A program made the position numbers and the translations under genes. DNA of 64,000 nt, taken from contig NZ_CP123991.1 of assembly GCF_029919255.1 (NCBI RefSeq), forward strand, positions 923,110 to 987,109. Direction: 5' to 3'. Positions 58,585 to 64,000 of the stretch are shown in pieces (the first letter of the stretch is position 1; each line of letters begins with the position of its first letter). The DNA is from a cyanobacterium endosymbiont of Epithemia clementina EcSB (lineage in GTDB: Bacteria; Cyanobacteriota; Cyanobacteriia; Cyanobacteriales; Microcystaceae). Below the pieces are notes generated by a model that saw only the letters and a program-made list of their open reading frames with translations, had not been told where the DNA came from and ran no database searches.

Positions 58585-59140
58585 TTATCCAAGTCTAGGA
58601 ATACCAAAGTCTGGAAGCGTTAATAATTCTCCTATCTGATTAATCTGATCGCCAATCATCCCTGGACTATTAATTTCTAGGGTGATGTTTTCTAAAACAT
58701 CTAATTTCCATTTTTTTTATCTTTTATTTTTCTCCTATTGCCGTTCTGAGTTAAATTATGATTGTAACAAAGGAGTTAATTGTTCCTGATTAGTTTTACC
58801 AAAACTTACTGTATCAGACATAGTATAAGTAGCCAATCCAATAACTCGTTTATCGACAAAAAGATTAGTGATGTCTTTAAATATATGTAATAACATTTTC
58901 TGGTTTTTTAACATACAGTCCAGTCGTACCCAAGAGATTTCAGAATAAAAATGAACTTTGAGTAAAAATAACTTTGATATTTCAATATATCAAAGCAATA
59001 TTATCTACTTCTTCTAGAGTTCCTTGTTGCTGATGATAGAACAGGTAAATTGCCCCGAATTTAGCTACAATCTTTAGATTATAAGGTTCCTATGTTTTAC
59101 CATTGAGCAAAGAGTCATAATCAAAGAAATTTTCTCTAAA
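58585..59140 (-). pseudogene. Broken gene of unrecognised family
   Basis: On the minus strand a run of protein-like pieces, in changing frames and with several stops, can be read in order: FFDYDSLLNGKT, EPYNLKIVAKFGAIYLFYHQ, QGTLEEVDNIALIY, VRLDCMLKNQKMLLHIFKDI, TNLFVDKRVIGLATYTMSDT and VSFGKTNQEQLTPLLQS. After a gap comes a clean C-terminus, WKLDVLENITLEINSPGMIG, DQINQIGELLTLPDFGIPRL, then Gly and a TAA at 58585-58587. The order and composition support one decayed gene of 180 codons or more. I cannot identify it. It is divergent from the P450 relic. Confidence 0.6.
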
Positions 59141-59150
59141 ACTGTTTGTG

Positions 59151-60324
59151 ATGAAATCTCTTCCTGAGTTAAAAACCCCTTTATTATTACAACGTCTGCA
59201 ATGGCTTTTTAGTACAGTGAGTTACCTCAAAAATACCCAACATTGCTATTCGACATATTCTTAAACCAAACGATAAATAGTTTTTTTGAGCTAAATTAAG
59301 GCTATTAAAGGGCTTTTGCCTAAAAATTGCAGATAAATTAGTGCACCAAGTCAATACGATCAACTATTGCAACTCATTTTCAGGAATATTATGATCCTAA
59401 TATCATAGATAGCGATCACCGTTAAAGTGATGCTCTTGTTTCATGGCAAACGACTCAAAAACGATGGGGAGTCCTAAAAGTCCATCTTGCTAAAGAAGTC
59501 ATAGAGCAACTTCCAAAAGATTAACTATTTTTGGCACGAAGTGCCATGCAATCTGTCTCTCTAAAAGTTACTATGGAGACTGTCTTTGGAATTAGTCAGG
59601 GAGATGTTCTCCAGAAGACTCCAGAGTCTTATAAGTCAATTAACCCACTTGTTTGAGTTCTCTATGGACTCAGCCATACCATTTTTTTTCTTCTCTACAA
59701 AAAGATTTAGAAATTTGGAGTTTTTAAGCTAAGTTTCTGCGACAAAGCAACCAAGTTGATGAATTGATTTGTGCAGAAATAAGCGCTCGCCGTTCTAACC
59801 GAAATCCCAACTGTACAGATGTTCTTTTCTTGCTAATGGAAGCGCGGAACAAAACAGGAGAAACCCTTAACGATAAGGAGTTAGCTAATCTTGGGGACTT
59901 CCTTGATCCGATGTTAACCTTTCTCAAAGTCGCCCAAAAACTGGTCGAGATTTTGAACTATTCCATCGTAGCAGGGACCCCTGTTATTGGCCATATCTAC
60001 TTGACCTGAAAAGGGGAAGACCTTTATGCTAATACTCGTGAGTTCAGACCAAAACACTTTCTAGAACGGCAAAATTATCCCTATGAATTCGTTCCTTTTG
60101 GAGGTGGGTTTTGTCGTTGTTTGGGAAAAACTTTGGCTCAATTTAAAACAAAGTTAGTTCTGAGCACTATTATTTTAGGTGATCAACTAAAGTTATGGGA
60201 AAAACAACCCGGAAATTATAACATCGTAGCTTTACTTTAATCTCCAAGTCTGGGAGTTAAAATGATTAAGTCGAAAGTCCTAGACAATTCGCCTCAAAGA
60301 ACGACCCAACTTAATAGGGTCTAA
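59151..60324 (+). pseudogene. Cytochrome P450 (CYP110-like) pseudogene
   Basis: An ATG at 59151 starts MKSLPELKTPLLLQRLQWLF, like the N-terminus of CYP110-type P450s, then stops. After a scrambled 250-base stretch the gene resumes with ARSAMQSVSLKVTMETVFGI. It continues with LICAEISARRSNRNPNCTDV, LFLLMEARNKTGETLNDKEL, a join that skips the I-helix (AGHETT is missing), and VAGTPVIGHIYLT, TGA at 60007-60009, then EFRPKHFLERQNYPYEF. The heme loop VPFGGGFCRCLGKTLAQFKT follows, with TAA at 60238-60240. Heme-ligand context is intact, but internal deletion, stops and shifts make it dead. CYP110s are fatty-acid or terpene oxidising enzymes of cyanobacteria. Confidence 0.88.
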
Positions 60325-60360
60325 GGTAAAACTCTTGATTTTCTATTACCTGCGTCCTGA

Positions 60361-63300
60361 ATGTTCAAACTCTCCACCCATAGTATTTTTAAAGTCCTCA
60401 GCAGTTTATTTGGACTGTGGTTAGCTTTTGAATTACTCTCCCATCTGGTGGTAGAGTCTCTTTGGTTTCAGGAGCTAGGTTATCTAAATTCCTTTTTGAA
60501 GCGGTTACTGTGGCAATTTGGGCTATTTGGTGTAACAACAGGATTGTCTCTTGGGTTTTTACTAAAGAACTTATACCAAGCACAGTATTATCAATGGCAT
60601 TCTATCCCAGAATCACCTCTTCCTCAGAAAGGACGACACAGGGGAAATAGCGGAGATCACACCCAGAAAAACTATCAAACCTCATTTCCGGAGTCTCGTT
60701 CCTTTGGTCTATCTTGGTTGTTAACCCTAGTGTTGTTCCTGGGAACACTGATAGGCTTGATGTTACTTTACTACAGTCAAGTTGCTTATGATATTTGGAC
60801 TCCGGATTTAACTCTTCCCAACATAACCCCCCCGCTTCCCTCTCCTTTTAATTTCAATTCCATACCAAAACTTTTTTCTCAAATTTCCCAGAATCTTTGG
60901 AAAGTTGGAGTTATTGGCGGATTAATTTTTTTGACTCTATTGAAGAGAAAATTTTATCTAAAAACCATGGCCATCATTTTTAGTATCATTTTTGGCTTGG
61001 TAATATCAGGAAATTGGACAAGAATTCTTCAGTATTTTAACTCAACCCCTTTTTCAGCGATCGATCCTCAATTTGGTAGAAACATCAGTTTCTATGTATT
61101 TAAATTACCGTTTTGGAAATTGCTTAATTTTTGGTTAGGTGGACTATTTATATACGGCTTTGTCACCGTTAGTCTTGTCTATCTCCTATCGGCTAAAAGT
61201 CTTTCTCAAGGAAGGTTTCCAGGTTTCTCTCGCCACCAACTACGTCATCTGTATCTATTAGGTGGTTTAACCCTCTCGATTGTAGGATTGCGCCATTGGT
61301 TGAACCGTTATGATCTTTTATATTCTCCCCGTGGAGTGGTTTATGGAGCAAGTTACACCGATGTCCATGTGTCATTACCCGTGGATACGACTTTATGCAT
61401 CTTAGTCACCGTTATCGCTGTATGGTTACTCCTTAAAGCCATAGCAGGATTCGGTCCCCCCCTTCCTGTGCAACCTCTTAGAAGTAAGAATAGACCCTGT
61501 TTTTCTTTTTTTACCCTTCCTTTTGTTTTATATTTAATCATTCTCATCTTTGGTTCATTCTTGACTGAAGTAGTTCAAAGTTTTGTAGTCCAACCGAATG
61601 AATTGGGTCAAGAACGCCCTTATATTGAACGAAGTATTGCCCTAACCCGCGCCGCGTTTAATTTAGATCAAATTAAAATCGAAACCCTTGATGCTACTGG
61701 AACTCTAACCGATGAAGATCTGCAAGATAATCGCTTAACTATCAAGAATATTCGTCTGTGGGATGCTCGTCCTTTACTGCAAACAAACCGTCAACTGCAA
61801 CAGATTCGTCTTTATTATAAATTTCCTGACGCAGACATTGATCGTTACAGAATTCCTATAGAAAATGAATGTTTATCCCCCAATGTAGCTAAACAACAGG
61901 TATTAATTGCAGCTAGGGAGCTCGATTATAATGAAGTTCCTGAACAAGCTAAAACCTGGGTTAATAAACATTTAATTTACACTCATGGCTATGGATTCAC
62001 CTTGTCTCTAGTCAATCGAGTCGATCAAGGGGGATTACCATTCTATTTTGTCAAAAATATTGAGACAACCAGCAATGGAGGGGAATTACAAACCTCGAAT
62101 TCTAACATTTGTAACAGTATTCCGATTGATAACCCTCGTATCTACTTTGGGGAATTGACCGATACTTACATTATGACTAATACGGAAGTACAAGAATTAG
62201 ACTATCCCAGCGGTCAGGATAATGCTTACAATGTCTATGATGGTCAAGGAGGTATCTCTATTAATTCGGCGGTAAGACGACTACTATTTGCCGAGTATCT
62301 CAAAGACTGGCAAATGCTATTTACTAAAAATTTTACGTCCCAGACTCGTTTATTGTTTCATCGTGATATTAACCGTCGCATTCGTAAGATTGCCCCTTTT
62401 CTACACTTTGATCAAGATTCTTATTTAGTCAGTGCAAAGGTAGATGACTCTAACTCTCATAGGTTAGTCAGTTCCAGTACCCTCTATTGGATTATTGATG
62501 CTTATACCACCAGTGGTGGCTATCCCTACTCTGATCCAGGAAAACACAACTTTAACTATATTCGCAACTCCGTCAAAATTGTAATCGATGCCTACAATGG
62601 AAACGTACAATTCTATGTGGTTGACCCTAGTGATCCGATCATTAAAACCTGGCAACAAGTTTTTCCAGACTTATTTAAACCTCTGGGAGAAATGCCTGTC
62701 ACCCTCAAAGCACATGTTCGCTATCCCAAAGACTTGTTTAATACGCAATCAGAAAGACTGTTAACCTATCACATGACTGATGCTCAGGTATTTTACAATC
62801 GTGAAGATCAATGGCGTATTCCCCAGGAAATCTACGGAGGAGAACAACAACCCATTGAACCTTATTATCTCTTGATGCGTGTGACTGGAAAGTCTCAAGA
62901 ATTTATTTTAATAAACTTTTTTACTCCTACAAGTCGTAATAACTTAATTTCAGGTTTATTTGCTCAGTCTGATGGAGAAAATTATGGCAAATTGAATTTA
63001 ATTCAATTACCCAAGCAGCGAGTCATTTATGGACCTGAACAAATTGAAGCTTTGATTAATCAAGACCCAGTAATTTCTCAACAGATTTCCCTTTGGAATC
63101 GTCAGGGATCTCGTGTTATTCAAGGTAATCTTTTAGTCATTCCTTTTTTTGCTGAACAATCTCTTCTTTATGTAGAACCCTTATATTTAGAAGCAGAACA
63201 AAATAGCCTTCCAACTTTGGTAAGGGTCATCGTGATTTATGAAAATAAAATTGTTATGGCCCAGAATTTGGATAAGGCACTTCAATCAATTTTTGAACCT

Positions 63301-63378
63301 TCACAATCTACCCCTGAGACAATTATTCGATCTCTTACAGAAGGAAAAGGACGAACATTACCAGAAGAATTAAAATGA
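60361..63378 (+). CDS. UPF0182 family membrane protein
   Basis: A 1005-residue protein. About seven hydrophobic helices occupy the first 420 residues (for example LSWLLTLVLFLGTLIGLMLL and VGVIGGLIFLTLL). A large extracytoplasmic domain follows, with conserved-looking GQERPYIERSIALTRAAFNL, LDYPSGQDNAYNVYDGQGGI and a late NQDPVISQQISLWNRQGSRV. These match UPF0182, a large uncharacterised family in cyanobacteria, actinobacteria and clostridia. Length is typical. Its stop overlaps the start of the next gene by four bases (ATGA), so the two are translationally coupled. No function is known. Confidence 0.92.
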   Translation: MFKLSTHSIFKVLSSLFGLWLAFELLSHLVVESLWFQELGYLNSFLKRLLWQFGLFGVTTGLSLGFLLKNLYQAQYYQWHSIPESPLPQKGRHRGNSGDHTQKNYQTSFPESRSFGLSWLLTLVLFLGTLIGLMLLYYSQVAYDIWTPDLTLPNITPPLPSPFNFNSIPKLFSQISQNLWKVGVIGGLIFLTLLKRKFYLKTMAIIFSIIFGLVISGNWTRILQYFNSTPFSAIDPQFGRNISFYVFKLPFWKLLNFWLGGLFIYGFVTVSLVYLLSAKSLSQGRFPGFSRHQLRHLYLLGGLTLSIVGLRHWLNRYDLLYSPRGVVYGASYTDVHVSLPVDTTLCILVTVIAVWLLLKAIAGFGPPLPVQPLRSKNRPCFSFFTLPFVLYLIILIFGSFLTEVVQSFVVQPNELGQERPYIERSIALTRAAFNLDQIKIETLDATGTLTDEDLQDNRLTIKNIRLWDARPLLQTNRQLQQIRLYYKFPDADIDRYRIPIENECLSPNVAKQQVLIAARELDYNEVPEQAKTWVNKHLIYTHGYGFTLSLVNRVDQGGLPFYFVKNIETTSNGGELQTSNSNICNSIPIDNPRIYFGELTDTYIMTNTEVQELDYPSGQDNAYNVYDGQGGISINSAVRRLLFAEYLKDWQMLFTKNFTSQTRLLFHRDINRRIRKIAPFLHFDQDSYLVSAKVDDSNSHRLVSSSTLYWIIDAYTTSGGYPYSDPGKHNFNYIRNSVKIVIDAYNGNVQFYVVDPSDPIIKTWQQVFPDLFKPLGEMPVTLKAHVRYPKDLFNTQSERLLTYHMTDAQVFYNREDQWRIPQEIYGGEQQPIEPYYLLMRVTGKSQEFILINFFTPTSRNNLISGLFAQSDGENYGKLNLIQLPKQRVIYGPEQIEALINQDPVISQQISLWNRQGSRVIQGNLLVIPFFAEQSLLYVEPLYLEAEQNSLPTLVRVIVIYENKIVMAQNLDKALQSIFEPSQSTPETIIRSLTEGKGRTLPEELK

Positions 63379-64000
63379 ACAATTATCAGACTCAGACGAA
63401 CGCTCTAATTTTTGGAGCATCAAGAGGAATTGGTTTAGGTTTTGTTAAAGCTCTTCTCAAAAAACAGAACATCAATATTTATGCAACTTATCGTCGAAGA
63501 AATGTAGCTGCCGAATTACTTTCCTTGGAGACTACACATCCCCAGGTACTTCATTGCTTAGCCGTAGATGTAACAAAAGAAGACCAAATTGCTAACCTTT
63601 CGGATTATATACAACAAATGGAGTCTAAACTTCATCTAGTGGTTAACTGTGTGGGAATTCTACATCAAGGAGCCTTACAACCTGAAAAAAGTCTCAGACA
63701 GATTTATTCAGAAAACTTAGTTTATTATTTTCAAGTCAATAGCATTGCTTCGACTTTAATTGCTAAGCATTTGCTACCATTATTTTGTCATTCAAATAAA
63801 AGTATTTTGGCTTTTATTAGTGCAAAATTAGGTAGTATTGGTGATAATCATTTAGGAGGTTGGTATGGCTATCGCGCTTCTAAAGCTGCTCTAAACATGT
63901 TGATGAGAACAATTGCCATAGAGTATGGTCACAAATGCCCTCAAACAATTGTAGTTAGTTTACATCCTGGGACAACTGATACGGATTTATCAAAACCTTT
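63375..64000 (+). CDS. Short-chain dehydrogenase/reductase, 5' part
   Basis: The first 208 residues of an SDR running off the window. The nucleotide-binding GASRGIGLG lies in NALIFGASRGIGLGFVKALL, the NAG-type motif appears as NCVGIL, and the catalytic YxxxK is in GWYGYRASKAALNMLM, after ISAKLGSIGDN for the serine position. A late SLHPGTTDTDLSKPF follows. It resembles the C-factor (CsgA)-like SDR subgroup. The substrate is unknown. Its ATG overlaps the UPF0182 stop codon (ATGA), which implies co-expression. Confidence 0.9.
   Translation, partial: MNNYQTQTNALIFGASRGIGLGFVKALLKKQNINIYATYRRRNVAAELLSLETTHPQVLHCLAVDVTKEDQIANLSDYIQQMESKLHLVVNCVGILHQGALQPEKSLRQIYSENLVYYFQVNSIASTLIAKHLLPLFCHSNKSILAFISAKLGSIGDNHLGGWYGYRASKAALNMLMRTIAIEYGHKCPQTIVVSLHPGTTDTDLSKP

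Noticed and set aside
59764-60009. An 81-residue frame as an independent gene
   Set aside because: It is the middle of the P450 pseudogene; the same frame continues past the TGA into the heme-binding loop.

Overview
This window is a low-GC piece of a unicellular cyanobacterial chromosome. Cyanobacterial origin is supported by four HIP1 octamers (GCGATCGC at 5132, 5912, 11385 and 24263) and by families that are cyanobacterial or chloroplast specific: NdhS, cytochrome cM, CruA, the glucolipid synthase MgdA, a Hik2-type redox kinase, a CCB-type cytochrome b6f assembly factor, UPF0182, DUF3155, DUF3082 and DUF4359. Intact genes look closest to the Cyanothece/Crocosphaera group (inference from memory, not a search). 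Between compact intact genes lie unusually long AT-rich gaps. Several of these hold broken genes: an HdrB-like gene with three stops and a frameshift, a shredded cytochrome P450, an IS982-type transposase relic, and several unidentified coding remnants. Intact core genes set in decaying accessory DNA suggest ongoing genome reduction, as in the diatom spheroid-body symbionts or a similar host-bound lineage. This lifestyle is inferred and not proven by 64 kb.

Layout. 1-3.4 kb: DUF4359 tail, b6f assembly factor, DUF3155, Hik2-like kinase and queF. 3.4-4.7 kb: relics, including broken hdrB. 4.9-7.1 kb: an SLC12-type transporter. 7.1-10.5 kb: ccdA and ccs1 for cytochrome c maturation, then DUF3082. 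10.6-17.1 kb (minus strand): valS, an alpha/beta hydrolase, purN and a Rieske oxygenase. 17.7-19.6 kb: scpB, cytM and pabC. 20-25.1 kb: mgdA, a desaturase-SDR fusion, an ECF-type ATPase and a NYN nuclease. 25.25-25.42 kb: tRNA-Glu with a clear promoter and terminator. 25.5-31 kb: serpin, exbB-exbD, a coiled-coil protein, a solute-binding lipoprotein, yidD and a cupin. 33-36.9 kb: cruA and a CobA-HemD fusion. 37.7-38.4 kb: IS982 relic. 38.5-47.2 kb: gcvP, a small repeat protein, uvrB, an NDP-sugar pyrophosphorylase and scpA. 47.4-52.9 kb: cystine lyase, a TM0106 nuclease, two very small envelope proteins, a HAS-barrel protein and ndhS. 55.1-57.8 kb: alaS. 58.6-60.3 kb: two pseudogenes. 60.4-64 kb: UPF0182 and a truncated SDR.

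How the genes work together. CcdA, Ccs1, the CCB factor and CytM concern making or using c-type cytochromes and cytochrome b6f. NdhS is the ferredoxin-docking subunit of NDH-1, and the Hik2-like kinase is a candidate sensor of the same electron-transport chain. CobA-HemD and tRNA-Glu belong to tetrapyrrole supply through the C5 pathway. MgdA and CruA supply membrane glucolipid and carotenoid. ScpA and ScpB are retained at separate loci. I found no intact mobile element, CRISPR array, rRNA or defence island. The most unusual signals are the layered gene decay, a pair of homologous decayed fragments 18 kb apart, several strong hairpins or palindromes, and an overlooked 54-residue lipoprotein gene.
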